Below, piece by piece: positions 1 to 9,936 of a stretch of DNA of 64,000 nucleotides (within the stretch, counting starts at the first letter, position 1; each line of letters begins with the position of its first letter). The position numbers and the translations under genes were made by a program. This DNA comes from Bacteroidia bacterium (GTDB lineage Bacteria; Bacteroidota; Bacteroidia; NS11-12g; UBA9320). The stretch spans positions 124,001 through 188,000 of the forward strand of contig JADLGN010000005.1 in the NCBI GenBank assembly GCA_020849295.1. The letters run 5' to 3'. Under the pieces are notes generated by a model that saw only the letters and a program-made list of their open reading frames with translations, did not search any database and was not told the origin of the DNA.

Positions 1-1
1 T

Positions 2-1897
2 TTTTCAATTAATGGAAATGAAATTGCTTTTGGCACAATTGGAGATGCAAGTACTTCTGAAGGAATATTTTGGGAAGTAATAAATGCCGGAGGTGTACTT
101 CAAGTCCCTATGCTTGTGAGTATTTGGGATGACCAATACGGAATTTCTGTTCCGGCAAAATACCAGACCACAAAAGAAAATCTTAGTGCTGTTCTTGATG
201 GTTTTAAAACAGATGAACATGGTTTAGGTTATCAACTTTTCAGAGTAAAAGGTTGGGATTATCCATCTTTATTAAAAACTTATAAAAAAGCTACTGAAAT
301 ATGCAGAAATGAACACGTACCTTGTATAGTACATGTTGTAGAACTTACACAACCTCAGGGACACTCTACATCAGGATCTCATGAACGATATAAGTCTAAG
401 CAAAGACTTGAGTGGGAAAAAGAATACGACTGTATTTCTCAAATGAGAATATGGATAGAAAAAAATGGTATTGCTGATAGTGCAGAACTTGATGAAATAG
501 AAAAAAACGCTACTGAATATGTTAAAAATATTCAAAAAGAAGCATGGGATGAATATTTGATACCTCTAAAAAATGAAAAAGAAGAAACCATTAAAATATT
601 ACAAAATCTCTCTTCTAATTCTGTAAAAAATGAACAAATAAATATAATTACAGAAGAACTGAAATCATTAAACATACCCGAAAGAAAAGATATTTATAAA
701 GCCATATACGACTCGCTTCGAATTACTATAAATGAAAAAAATGAGCAAAGAAATGAACTTGTAACTTTACTGCAAAACTTTGATACAATAAATTTTTCGA
801 GATACAATTCAAAGCTTTATGCTGAAGATAATTCATCAATTAAAAACATAGTAGAAATAAAAGCCGAGTATAGTGAAAATTCAAAAAGTATTGATGGATA
901 CAAGTTGCTACAAACTTTTTTTGACAAGGCATTTGAAAGGGATAATCGTTTGATTGCATTTGGTGAAGATGTAGGAAATATTGGTGATGTTAATCAAGGT
1001 TTTGCCGGGTTGCAATTAAAATATGGAGAACACAGAATTTCTGATACAGCTATAAGAGAACTAAGCATTGCCGGACAAGCAATAGGTCTTGCTCTTAGAG
1101 GCTTGAGACCAATAGCCGAAATTCAATATCTCGATTATTTTTTATATGCTGTACAAATAGTAAGTGATGACCTTGCAACTTTGCATTATCGAACTGCCGG
1201 CGGACAAAAGGCTCCTGTAATAATAAGAACAAGAGGTCATAGACTTGAAGGAATTTGGCACAGCGGCTCTCCAATGGGCATGATACTTAATTCTATAAGA
1301 GGTGTAAATGTTGTAGTACCTCGAAATATGACTCAGGCAGCAGGATTTTATAATGCATTGCTTAAATGTGATGAGCCTGCTCTTGTAATAGAACCTCTAA
1401 ATGGTTACAGAATAAAAGAAAGACTTCCTGATAACATAGCAGATTTTACAATTCCTCTTGGTATTCCTGAAATATTGCAGGAAGGAAATGATATTACCCT
1501 AGTTACATATGGAAGTTGTTGCAGGATAGCTTTAGAAGCTACTACAAAACTTGCCGAATTTGGTATTTCTGTTGAAATTATAGACATTCAAACTCTTTTA
1601 CCATTTGATATTAATAATAGTATAGCAGAATCTGTTAAAAAAACTAACAAACTTGTAATTCTTGACGAAGATGTCCCCGGAGGGGCTTCTGCTTTTATTT
1701 TGCAGCAAGTATTGGAAAAGCAAAATGCCTTTAAGTATTTGGATATTGAACCATTAACTATTACTTCTAAAGAGCATCGTACTGCTTATGGCTCTGATGG
1801 CGATTATTTTTCAAAGCCAAATTGCGAAAATGTATTTGAAAAAATATACAATATGATGCATTTGTATAACCCTTCAAAATATTCTGTATTTTATTAA
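2..1897 (+). CDS. Pyruvate/2-oxoacid dehydrogenase E1 component, alpha-beta fusion (5' truncated by window edge)
   Basis: Frame is open from base 2 upstream of the first ATG (FSINGNEIAFGTIGDASTSEGIFWEVINAGG..., TPP-binding E1-alpha motif). C-terminal half has E1-beta motifs (RLIAFGEDVG, EPLNGYR, PFD). Stop TAA at 1895-1897. Confidence 0.93.
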   Translation, partial: FSINGNEIAFGTIGDASTSEGIFWEVINAGGVLQVPMLVSIWDDQYGISVPAKYQTTKENLSAVLDGFKTDEHGLGYQLFRVKGWDYPSLLKTYKKATEICRNEHVPCIVHVVELTQPQGHSTSGSHERYKSKQRLEWEKEYDCISQMRIWIEKNGIADSAELDEIEKNATEYVKNIQKEAWDEYLIPLKNEKEETIKILQNLSSNSVKNEQINIITEELKSLNIPERKDIYKAIYDSLRITINEKNEQRNELVTLLQNFDTINFSRYNSKLYAEDNSSIKNIVEIKAEYSENSKSIDGYKLLQTFFDKAFERDNRLIAFGEDVGNIGDVNQGFAGLQLKYGEHRISDTAIRELSIAGQAIGLALRGLRPIAEIQYLDYFLYAVQIVSDDLATLHYRTAGGQKAPVIIRTRGHRLEGIWHSGSPMGMILNSIRGVNVVVPRNMTQAAGFYNALLKCDEPALVIEPLNGYRIKERLPDNIADFTIPLGIPEILQEGNDITLVTYGSCCRIALEATTKLAEFGISVEIIDIQTLLPFDINNSIAESVKKTNKLVILDEDVPGGASAFILQQVLEKQNAFKYLDIEPLTITSKEHRTAYGSDGDYFSKPNCENVFEKIYNMMHLYNPSKYSVFY

Positions 1898-1917
1898 TCA
1901 GTACTTTTCTTATAAAT

Positions 1918-1949
1918 AAAAAAGCCAGAAGAAATCTTCTGGCTTTTTT
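1918..1949. terminator. Bidirectional rho-independent-type terminator between convergent genes
   Basis: AAAAAAGCCAGAAGA-AA-TCTTCTGGCTTTTTT perfect inverted repeat with A and T tracts, located between convergent stops at 1897 and 1967. Confidence 0.85.
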
Positions 1950-1966
1950 ATTTAAATTAAGTTTTT

Positions 1967-4942
1967 TTATTTCTTCTTTTTACCAAAATCAACAGCAATA
2001 GCTGATGCTATAAAAATAGATGAATATGTACCAACTACTATTCCTATTAACAACGCAAATGTAAAGCCTTTCAAGCCTTCGCCACCAAATAAGAATAACA
2101 TTAAAAGTGTAAGGATAGTACACATTGCTGTTACAATGGTACGGCTTAGAGTTTGATTAACAGCATCATTAATTACATCTTGTTGGTTATCATATTTATT
2201 AAAACCTAAAAACTCCCTGATACGGTCAAATACAACCACTGTATCATTAATTGAATATCCTAAAACAGTAAGCAATGCTCCAATAAATGCTTGGTCCACA
2301 TCCATTGGGAAAGGCATAATACCCCATAATAATGAATAAACAGCTAAAATTATAAGTACATCATGTAAAAGTGAAATTGCTCCTCCAATACCAAACTCAA
2401 GTTTTCTGAATCTAATAATAATGTAAAGGAAAATACCTATTACAGCTAAAACAACAGAAATAAATGAACCTTTCCTTACATCTGCCGCTATAGTTGGACC
2501 AATCTTACTTGATGATAAAATGTCTTTCTTTTTAATTTTAAATTGTTTTAACCCTTCTAAAATTGTTGCTTCAACTTGCTCAGAAATGTCGTGTCTTTGA
2601 TCATCTATTCTATATGCTGTAGTAATTCTAAAGCGATTATTTGAACCATAAGTTTTTACCTCTACGTTTTCTTTTATTACATTATTTAATGCTACTTTAA
2701 TTTCGTCTCCTGTAACATTATTATCTTTAAATTGTACAGTATAAGTCCAACCTCCTTTAAAATCAACACCTGTACTAAATCCTTTAGTAAAAATACTTGC
2801 TAAACCAAGTAAAATTACAGCACCCGAAACCATATAAAGAATTTTGCGTTTTGACATAAAGTTGTAAATTTTACGATTGCGAAACTTACTGAAAATATTA
2901 GTAGTAAATGTACAAACTTTACCGCGTTTCATATCCCATTCGTTAAATAATCTTGATAGTAAAACTCCAGTGTATAATGAAGTAAAAATACCAATAATAA
3001 GCACAACAGCAAATCCTTTTACAGGTCCTGAACCATAATAAGCCATAATTATTGCAGCAATTAATTGAGTAACGTGAGAGTCAAGAATAGCTGAAAATGC
3101 TTGCTTATAACCTATAGTAACAGCATTTGCATAGCTTTTTCCATTAAGTAATTCTTCCTTTATACGTTCATTGATAAGTACGTTACAATCCAGAGCCATA
3201 CCCATAGTTAATACCAACCCTGCAAGTCCTGGCAAAGTAAGAGCAGCATTAAATCCAGCCATAATTGCAACCAAGAAAAACAAATTAATTAAAAGTGCAA
3301 TTACACCATACCAAGCACCTCTTCCGTAATATGCAAAAACAAACGCTACAACTATAAAAAATCCAAGAAATAAAGATATAATACCGGCTTTTCTTGCAGA
3401 TTCACCAAGGGTAGGTCCTACAATGCTTTCTTCAACTATACGTGTTGGTGCAGGCAGTTTTCCTGCTTTAAGAATATTTGCTAAGTCATCTGCTTCACGA
3501 TCATCAAAACCACCTGAAATTTCTGACATACCATTTGCTATTTCAGATCTTACAGTTGGGGCAGAGTATATTTTATCATCAAGCATAATTGCAACTGCAT
3601 CAACAGTTGGTGCAGCTTGTGCTGTAATTCTTCTCCAGTCATTTGCCCCCTCAGGGCTCATTGTCATTGAAACTGCTATTTCTCCTCCCGGATTTACAGA
3701 TTTTCTTGCACTTGTAACTACATCACCGGGTAAAGCAGGTTGTCCATCTCTTCCCGCCTTAATACCATAAAGCATAAAAAATGCACGGTTTTTATCTGTT
3801 GGTTTAAAACTCCATCTCAACAAGAAATTTGGAGGAAATATTGTTTTTACTTCAGGCATATCAAAATACTTTTGAAGTGTTTCCATTTCTTTGGTTGGGA
3901 CATAACCTATACCTGCACCATCTGCCCATCTTTGTTGCTTTGATTGTGGATCTTCCATTGTATTTGGAATAATCAAAGACAATACAGGGTTTTCTTTTTT
4001 AATTTGCTCGGGAGATTTATTTTTAGATGTATCTTTTTTATTTGCTGATTGTGTTAATGACCCTTGTTTTTTTGAAGTATCAGTATTTGTGTTTTCATTA
4101 TTTACACCTGTAAGAGTAGTTGATTTAGTTGTATCTTTTTTACCATCATTTTTTTCAATTTCTTCTGCTGCAAGTTTGTTTTTTACAATTTCATTTGCTG
4201 ATTCAAGAAATTTCCATGATTCATAATTGTGATATGTATTCCAAAACTCAAGTTTTGCTGAGCTTTGTAAAATATTCCTTACACGCTTTGGATCATCTAC
4301 ACCAGGTAATTCAACAAGTATTCTTCCATTACCGAGTTCCTGTACGTTTGGCTGAACAACACCAAATTGGTCAATTCTTTGATTAATGATTTGATATGCT
4401 CTTGATACCGATTGTTTAGCTTGTTTGCTAAGCCAATCATATACTTTTTGGTTTGTTGCATCGTAAGGCAACTCGTCTTTAATGTCTTTATTAGTAAATA
4501 TTGGAGCAAGTTTTTCATTTGGCGCTATTTTTTCCCACTCAACTTTGAAAAGTTCAATAAAATTTACTTGTCCATTGAATTTCTTCTTTGCATTTTCAAG
4601 AGCATCAATAAATTTTTGATTTTTGCTGTTATTTGACATTCCTTTTATAATGTCTGCAACAGAAACTTCCATAGTTACGTTCATTCCGCCCTTGAGGTCA
4701 AGACCAAGACCAATTTCTTTTTCTTTACACTCCATATAGGTATATTTCATAATACCAAGCATATTAAAAACAGTTTGAGATCCCATAGAGTCGAGATATT
4801 CAGCAGCTGGCTTTCCTGTTTTTTTAGCCCACGCTTCTGCTTTATTCTCAACACTACGTGTTTTCCATGTAAACGAAAGCTGATAAATACACGCTAATGC
4901 AAGCAATATTGTAAATACTTGAACAAATCCTTTATTTTTCAT
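1967..4942 (-). CDS. secDF: Protein translocase SecDF, fused SecD-SecF
   Basis: 991 aa; SecD motifs (GLDLKGGMNVTMEV, IDQFGVVQPNVQELGNGRILVELPGVDDPKR) and SecF motifs (STGVDFKGGWTYTVQF, GYSINDTVVVFDRIRE). Confidence 0.97.
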   Translation of the reverse strand: MKNKGFVQVFTILLALACIYQLSFTWKTRSVENKAEAWAKKTGKPAAEYLDSMGSQTVFNMLGIMKYTYMECKEKEIGLGLDLKGGMNVTMEVSVADIIKGMSNNSKNQKFIDALENAKKKFNGQVNFIELFKVEWEKIAPNEKLAPIFTNKDIKDELPYDATNQKVYDWLSKQAKQSVSRAYQIINQRIDQFGVVQPNVQELGNGRILVELPGVDDPKRVRNILQSSAKLEFWNTYHNYESWKFLESANEIVKNKLAAEEIEKNDGKKDTTKSTTLTGVNNENTNTDTSKKQGSLTQSANKKDTSKNKSPEQIKKENPVLSLIIPNTMEDPQSKQQRWADGAGIGYVPTKEMETLQKYFDMPEVKTIFPPNFLLRWSFKPTDKNRAFFMLYGIKAGRDGQPALPGDVVTSARKSVNPGGEIAVSMTMSPEGANDWRRITAQAAPTVDAVAIMLDDKIYSAPTVRSEIANGMSEISGGFDDREADDLANILKAGKLPAPTRIVEESIVGPTLGESARKAGIISLFLGFFIVVAFVFAYYGRGAWYGVIALLINLFFLVAIMAGFNAALTLPGLAGLVLTMGMALDCNVLINERIKEELLNGKSYANAVTIGYKQAFSAILDSHVTQLIAAIIMAYYGSGPVKGFAVVLIIGIFTSLYTGVLLSRLFNEWDMKRGKVCTFTTNIFSKFRNRKIYNFMSKRKILYMVSGAVILLGLASIFTKGFSTGVDFKGGWTYTVQFKDNNVTGDEIKVALNNVIKENVEVKTYGSNNRFRITTAYRIDDQRHDISEQVEATILEGLKQFKIKKKDILSSSKIGPTIAADVRKGSFISVVLAVIGIFLYIIIRFRKLEFGIGGAISLLHDVLIILAVYSLLWGIMPFPMDVDQAFIGALLTVLGYSINDTVVVFDRIREFLGFNKYDNQQDVINDAVNQTLSRTIVTAMCTILTLLMLFLFGGEGLKGFTFALLIGIVVGTYSSIFIASAIAVDFGKKKK

Positions 4943-4979
4943 TTTAAATTCTTAATTATCTACTTTTTTTAAAAGAGGG

Positions 4980-5011
4980 CAAAAGTAGATATTTTAAATT
5001 TTAAATTCAAC
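4980..5011 (-). promoter_or_regulatory. Putative Bacteroidetes-type promoter for secDF
   Basis: On the minus strand GTTG-N20-TACTTTTG (plus strand CAAAAGTA 4980-4987 and CAAC 5008-5011) upstream of the secDF start; approximates the TTTG-N19-TAnnTTTG consensus. Confidence 0.45.
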
Positions 5012-5155
5012 AGATGTTTTTTTGTGTTTTTTTTAATAAAAAATAAATTAAATTTTACTAATAGCATGGTTCAAAAAAGTTAATTGATTTTTAAAATCAA
5101 ACAAATTTCAATTTAATGAGGTTTTAATTTAATAATTTTGCGACTTTAATAAAAC

Positions 5156-6376
5156 ATGGCAGAGATAATAAAATTGCCCAAAATGAGCGATACTATGGAA
5201 GAAGGTGTAATAGTGAAATGGTTAGTAAAGCCCGGCGACTATGTGAAATCAGGTGATATTCTTGCAGAAGTAGAAACAGATAAGGCTACTATGGAACTTG
5301 AAAATTTTGTGAAAGGAACTGTGCTTTTGCTAAAGGCAGAAGAAGGAATTGCAATACCTGTAAATGAAACAATTGCAGTGATAGGCGAAAAAGGTGAAGA
5401 TATTTCAAAATTATTTGACAACTCCAATACTAATGTAACTTTAGAAAAACCTGCAAATGAAAAAATTCAAAAAACAAATACAGAGCCTGATAAATTAAAA
5501 GATGCCGATTCAGTAATCCAAAACTCAAGAATAAAAATAAGTCCGCTTGCCCGAATAATTGCAAAAGAAAAAGGCATTGAGATAAATGACATAGAGGGAA
5601 GTGGTGATAATGGAAGAATTGTTAAAAGAGATATAGATTCTGTAAATGAATCAGCTAAAATATTAAGTTCTAACACAGTAAATAGCAAAATGCATGAAAG
5701 CTTTACTGAGGTAAATATTTCGCAAATGCGAAAAACAATAGCAGCCCGACTTTCAGACAGCAAATTTAATTCGCCACATTTTTATCTTACCATGGAAATA
5801 AACATGGATAAGGTATTTGAAGCTCGTGAAAAAATAAATAAATTTACAGAAACCAAAATATCTGTTAATGATTTTGTGGCAAAAGCTACTGCACTTGCAC
5901 TTCAAAAGCATCCAAATGTAAATTCATCATGGCTAGGTACTAAAATTAGATATAATAATCATATTCATCTTGGTATTGCTATATCAGTTGAAGATGGCTT
6001 ACTTGTTCCTGTTGTGCGTTTTGCTAATCATAAAAGTATATCTGACATTAGCACTGAAATAAAAGAGTTAAGTACAAAAGCAAAGAACAAAAAACTACAG
6101 CCGCAAGACTGGCAAGGAAATACATTTACAATTAGTAATCTCGGTATGTTTGGAATTGATGAATTTACTGCAATTATAAATCCGCCAGATTCGTGTATTT
6201 TAGCTGTAGGTGCTATTAAAGACACAGTAGGTATTGTAAATGGACAAATTCAACCTGTAAAAGTGATGAAAGTTACACTAAGTTGCGATCACAGAATTGT
6301 TGACGGAGTTGCCGGTGCAAAATTTTTAAACACATTAAAGGAAATTTTAGAAGAACCAGTTATACTAATTGCATAA
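5156..6376 (+). CDS. pdhC: Dihydrolipoamide acetyltransferase (PDH E2)
   Basis: Lipoyl domain (VETDKATMELE), E3/E1-binding domain (ISPLARIIAKEKGIEINDIEGSGDNGRIVKRDI), catalytic domain (TFTISNLGMFGIDEFTAIINPPDSCILAVG ... SCDHRIVDGVAGAKFL). Confidence 0.95.
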   Translation: MAEIIKLPKMSDTMEEGVIVKWLVKPGDYVKSGDILAEVETDKATMELENFVKGTVLLLKAEEGIAIPVNETIAVIGEKGEDISKLFDNSNTNVTLEKPANEKIQKTNTEPDKLKDADSVIQNSRIKISPLARIIAKEKGIEINDIEGSGDNGRIVKRDIDSVNESAKILSSNTVNSKMHESFTEVNISQMRKTIAARLSDSKFNSPHFYLTMEINMDKVFEAREKINKFTETKISVNDFVAKATALALQKHPNVNSSWLGTKIRYNNHIHLGIAISVEDGLLVPVVRFANHKSISDISTEIKELSTKAKNKKLQPQDWQGNTFTISNLGMFGIDEFTAIINPPDSCILAVGAIKDTVGIVNGQIQPVKVMKVTLSCDHRIVDGVAGAKFLNTLKEILEEPVILIA

Positions 6377-7219
6377 ATGATTACAATAAATCCCGCAGAA
6401 CAAACAATACCACAACTTCAAAGATATTTACAAGGTGCAGTTGCCCCAAGACCAATTGCTCTTGCAAGTACAATTGACAAAAACGGAACAAGAAATCTTG
6501 CACCATTCAGTTTTTACAACATTTTCAGTTCTAATCCTCCAATTCTTGTATTCTCACCAGCGCGTAGCGGAAGAACAGCCATACAAAAACATACATACAA
6601 CAATATAAAAGAAACATCTCAAGTAGTAATAAATGCTGTAAATTATGAAATGTTGCATCAAATGAACCTTTCAAGCAGTGAATTTGAAGCTGATGTTGAT
6701 GAATTTGAAAAATCCGGCTTTACTCCTTTAAAATCACAATTGGTAAAACCATATAGAGTAAAAGAAAGTCCTATACAATTTGAATGTGAAGTAAAACAAA
6801 TAGTTGAGCTTGGGAAAAAAGGAGGTGCTGGCAATTTAATAATATGTGAAATTAAATTAATGCATATTTCATTAAGGGTTTTGGGGGAAAACAATGAAAT
6901 AGACCAGACAAAAATTGACTTAATTGCACGTATGGGGGGAAATTGGTATTGCAGAACCAACCCTCAATCAATGTTTGAAGTGGCTAAACCAATTTCTTCT
7001 ATTGGAATTGGTGTAGATGCTTTGCCAGATAAAATAAAAAACAACAAATTACTAAGTGGAAATCAGCTTGGATTACTAGGAAGTATTGATAAATTACCCG
7101 ATTTTGATGAAATTGATTCAATTAAAAAAACTTTTATAAACGAATCTAATAAAGAAAACATAGCAAATAAATTGCTTGAGCAGGGCGAAATAAAAAAAGC
7201 TTTGTGTGTTTTGATGTAA
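6377..7219 (+). CDS. Flavin reductase family protein
   Basis: FMN-binding split-barrel pattern (AVAPRPIALASTIDKNGTRNLAPFSFYNIFSSNPPILVFSP). Starts immediately after the E2 stop codon. Confidence 0.85.
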   Translation: MITINPAEQTIPQLQRYLQGAVAPRPIALASTIDKNGTRNLAPFSFYNIFSSNPPILVFSPARSGRTAIQKHTYNNIKETSQVVINAVNYEMLHQMNLSSSEFEADVDEFEKSGFTPLKSQLVKPYRVKESPIQFECEVKQIVELGKKGGAGNLIICEIKLMHISLRVLGENNEIDQTKIDLIARMGGNWYCRTNPQSMFEVAKPISSIGIGVDALPDKIKNNKLLSGNQLGLLGSIDKLPDFDEIDSIKKTFINESNKENIANKLLEQGEIKKALCVLM

Positions 7220-7222
7220 TTT

Positions 7223-7903
7223 TTACCAGTCGTCTTCGTCAACAAATGTTGGTTCTTTGCAGAATTTTTTAAGATTAGAAATCATACTTTTTATCTTTTT
7301 ATCTGCAAACATAAGTATCATATCATTCCCTTTTGGGTTGATATTTGATTTGCGATAAAATTCAAAATATGTTCTTATTTCTTTTTCTTCTCCGGGAGGT
7401 GGGTCCATTATATGAACAAGATTGTTTATTTTATAACGATAACGGTCTTCTTTAAATCTAATTTCCATGTCAAATGCTACTCGACCGTTCTGTGTTTTTG
7501 AGAATTTATTAGCTTCAATATACAATGGAAACTCACATTCAAGTACTAATTTGTATTCTTTTTTCAAATCCTTTTTAATAACCTGTTTTTGGTTCTTTTT
7601 ACCAAATTCATGCTTAATCCATCTTTTTGCTCTTGCATATAATGAGTCGTTTCCGGGAGATTCTTCTTCGGTAACTACCTCCACATAAGTTACAAGTTCT
7701 GTAATTGTATCAAATGGTACTACAAAGCGTACATAAGGTTTTTTAACTGGCTGAGTGGGTCCGGCTTCTGATACAGTTGTGGTAGTATCAATACCAAAAA
7801 CATTTGAATAACTTGAATCAGGCTTTGTGTCCTGTGCAAATATTATAAAACTGTATATTGAAAGAATTGCTGTAAATGCAATTGCCTTAATTTTAAATTT
7901 CAT
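7223..7903 (-). CDS. Secreted protein with DUF4468-like (TBP-like fold) domain
   Basis: Start reassigned to the ATG giving signal peptide MKFKIKAIAFTAILSIYSFIIFAQ. Region YKLVLECEFPLYIEANKFSKTQNGRVAFDMEIRFKEDRYRYKINNL resembles DUF4468. Confidence 0.6.
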   Translation of the reverse strand: MKFKIKAIAFTAILSIYSFIIFAQDTKPDSSYSNVFGIDTTTTVSEAGPTQPVKKPYVRFVVPFDTITELVTYVEVVTEEESPGNDSLYARAKRWIKHEFGKKNQKQVIKKDLKKEYKLVLECEFPLYIEANKFSKTQNGRVAFDMEIRFKEDRYRYKINNLVHIMDPPPGEEKEIRTYFEFYRKSNINPKGNDMILMFADKKIKSMISNLKKFCKEPTFVDEDDW

Positions 7904-8049
7904 TCTAAAAATAAATATTAATAAAGTTTGCAAAAATATAACTTTGATTGAATTGTAAGTCATTATATATCCCATACTTATCCACTAAGTTATTATTAGT
8001 TTAATTTTTCCAACAACATTAAATTTGCATGGAATATAATTTCTGAAAA

Positions 8050-9936
8050 ATGTTTTTAAAAAAATCGTATTATTTATTGTTCCCATTTTTAATTATTTTG
8101 ATAATAACGTGCCAAAACGAAAAAAAATATTATACTGTCAAAAAAAATGTAAAATTTATATCCACACCAGACCCACATTCGTTTTCCAATATCACACAAA
8201 TTAAATTAAATCATATTTTTTTGAATCTTGAAATAAACTGGAAACAACGCAATCTTAGTGGATTTGTTTTACTTAGTTTTGAAAAAAAAAACAATGTTGA
8301 TACATTAATTTTAGATACAAAGGACTTAGAAATTAATAATGTTTTATCAGTAAATGGAGAAAACAGAAAGTGGTGGAAAGGAAAAACAGATAGTGTTTTT
8401 GGAGCACCATTATTTGTTTTATTGAACGAAAGTGATACATCAATAAAAATATTTTATAAAACAAAATCTGCCGAAGCTCTTCAATGGATTTCAAAAGAAC
8501 AAACCAACGATAAAACTGATGAATTTTTATACAGTCAAAGTCAGGCTATACTTGCTCGTTCTTGGGTACCATGTATGGATGCCCCTTCAGTAAAATTTAC
8601 ATACAGTGCAAAAATTAAAACAAAGCCCGGATATTTTGCACTAATGAGCGCTGAGAATCCACAATCAGCTAATGATTCAGGAATTTATTTTTTTAAAATG
8701 AGTCTTCCTGTTTCATCATATTTAATGGCTATAGCTTCGGGGAAATTAGAATTTAAATCTCTTGGGAAAAATTGTGGAATTTACGCAGAATCGGGTATGA
8801 TAGAAAAAGCTGCATGGGAATTTGCAGATATGCAAAAAATGATAAATACTGCAGAAGATCTTTATGGCAGATATGTTTGGGGCAGATACGATGTTCTTGT
8901 TTTGCCACCGAGTTTTCCGTTTGGAGGTATGGAAAATCCTGTTCTTACATTTGCTACACCAACAGTAATAACAGGCGACAGAAGTCAAGTAGCATTGGTA
9001 GCACATGAGCTTGCACATTCGTGGAGTGGTAATTTGGTTACAAACCAAACTTGGGATGATTTTTGGCTGAATGAGGGTTTTACAAATTACTTTGAACAGC
9101 GTATTATGGAAAAATTATATGGAAAACCTTATGATAAAATGAGACAAGTTTTAGCTTGGAATGACCTTGAAAAAACAATTGAAACATTTAATAAAGAAGG
9201 ATTAGCGGCTGAAACTAAACTAAAACTTGACTTAAAAGGCAGAAATCCTGATGATGGACTTAGCGATATAGCTTACGAAAAAGGCAGATTTTTTCTTAGT
9301 CATATTGCTGAAATTGCCGGTGAGAAAAATTTTGATATTTTTTTAAATAATTACTTTAGTAAAAATGCTTTTAAATATATGAATACCGAAATTTTTATTG
9401 ATATTTTAAATAAAGAATTACTAGATAAAAATAAAAAATGGAAAGATTTGGCACAGACTGAAAAATGGATATATGGCGAAGGTTTGCCAAGTTCTGCCGT
9501 AAAGCCTGTTTCGATAGAATTGCAAAGAGTTGACAAAATTTTAGATTCATATTTTAAGAATAATTCTATGTCGGCAATATTTGATACTTCAGGTTTTACA
9601 ACTCACCATTGGCAATACTTTATAAGGCAATTTTCAAAAAAAGCAGATTATAATCAAACAGAAGAATTTGATAAAATTTTTAAATTCTCAAATAGAAGTA
9701 ATAGCGAAATTCTCTGCGATTGGTTTACTCATTCTGTAAAAATTAATTATATCAAAAACCGAAACCAAATTGAAAACTTTTTAACAAAAGTGGGTAGAAG
9801 AAAATTTTTAATGCCTATTTACGAACAACTTGCAAAAACCGAAGAAGGTAAAAAGTGGGCAAAATCAGTTTTTGAAAAAGCAAAAAAAGGATATCATTTT
9901 GTTTCAGCACAATCAGTAGCCGAAGTATTATATTAA
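8050..9936 (+). CDS. M1 family metallopeptidase (aminopeptidase N/LTA4 hydrolase type), lipoprotein
   Basis: FGGMENP, HELAHSWSGNLVTNQTWDDFWLNEGFTNYFE (HExxH-18-E zinc site). N-terminal lipobox-like IILIITCQNEKK. Confidence 0.95.
   Translation: MFLKKSYYLLFPFLIILIITCQNEKKYYTVKKNVKFISTPDPHSFSNITQIKLNHIFLNLEINWKQRNLSGFVLLSFEKKNNVDTLILDTKDLEINNVLSVNGENRKWWKGKTDSVFGAPLFVLLNESDTSIKIFYKTKSAEALQWISKEQTNDKTDEFLYSQSQAILARSWVPCMDAPSVKFTYSAKIKTKPGYFALMSAENPQSANDSGIYFFKMSLPVSSYLMAIASGKLEFKSLGKNCGIYAESGMIEKAAWEFADMQKMINTAEDLYGRYVWGRYDVLVLPPSFPFGGMENPVLTFATPTVITGDRSQVALVAHELAHSWSGNLVTNQTWDDFWLNEGFTNYFEQRIMEKLYGKPYDKMRQVLAWNDLEKTIETFNKEGLAAETKLKLDLKGRNPDDGLSDIAYEKGRFFLSHIAEIAGEKNFDIFLNNYFSKNAFKYMNTEIFIDILNKELLDKNKKWKDLAQTEKWIYGEGLPSSAVKPVSIELQRVDKILDSYFKNNSMSAIFDTSGFTTHHWQYFIRQFSKKADYNQTEEFDKIFKFSNRSNSEILCDWFTHSVKINYIKNRNQIENFLTKVGRRKFLMPIYEQLAKTEEGKKWAKSVFEKAKKGYHFVSAQSVAEVLY

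Noticed and set aside
3423-3770. 115-aa ORF antisense to secDF
   Set aside because: Nested in a strongly supported gene with no homology pattern.
4000-4200. Lys/Ser/Thr/Asn-rich stretch in SecDF as a possible frameshift or insertion
   Set aside because: The frame stays open and the flanking SecD domains align in frame; low-complexity insertion in the periplasmic part is plausible.
8020-8027. TAAATTTG as promoter -7 element for the M1 peptidase gene
   Set aside because: The -7 match is good but no convincing TTTG at the right spacing; too weak alone in an AT-rich genome.
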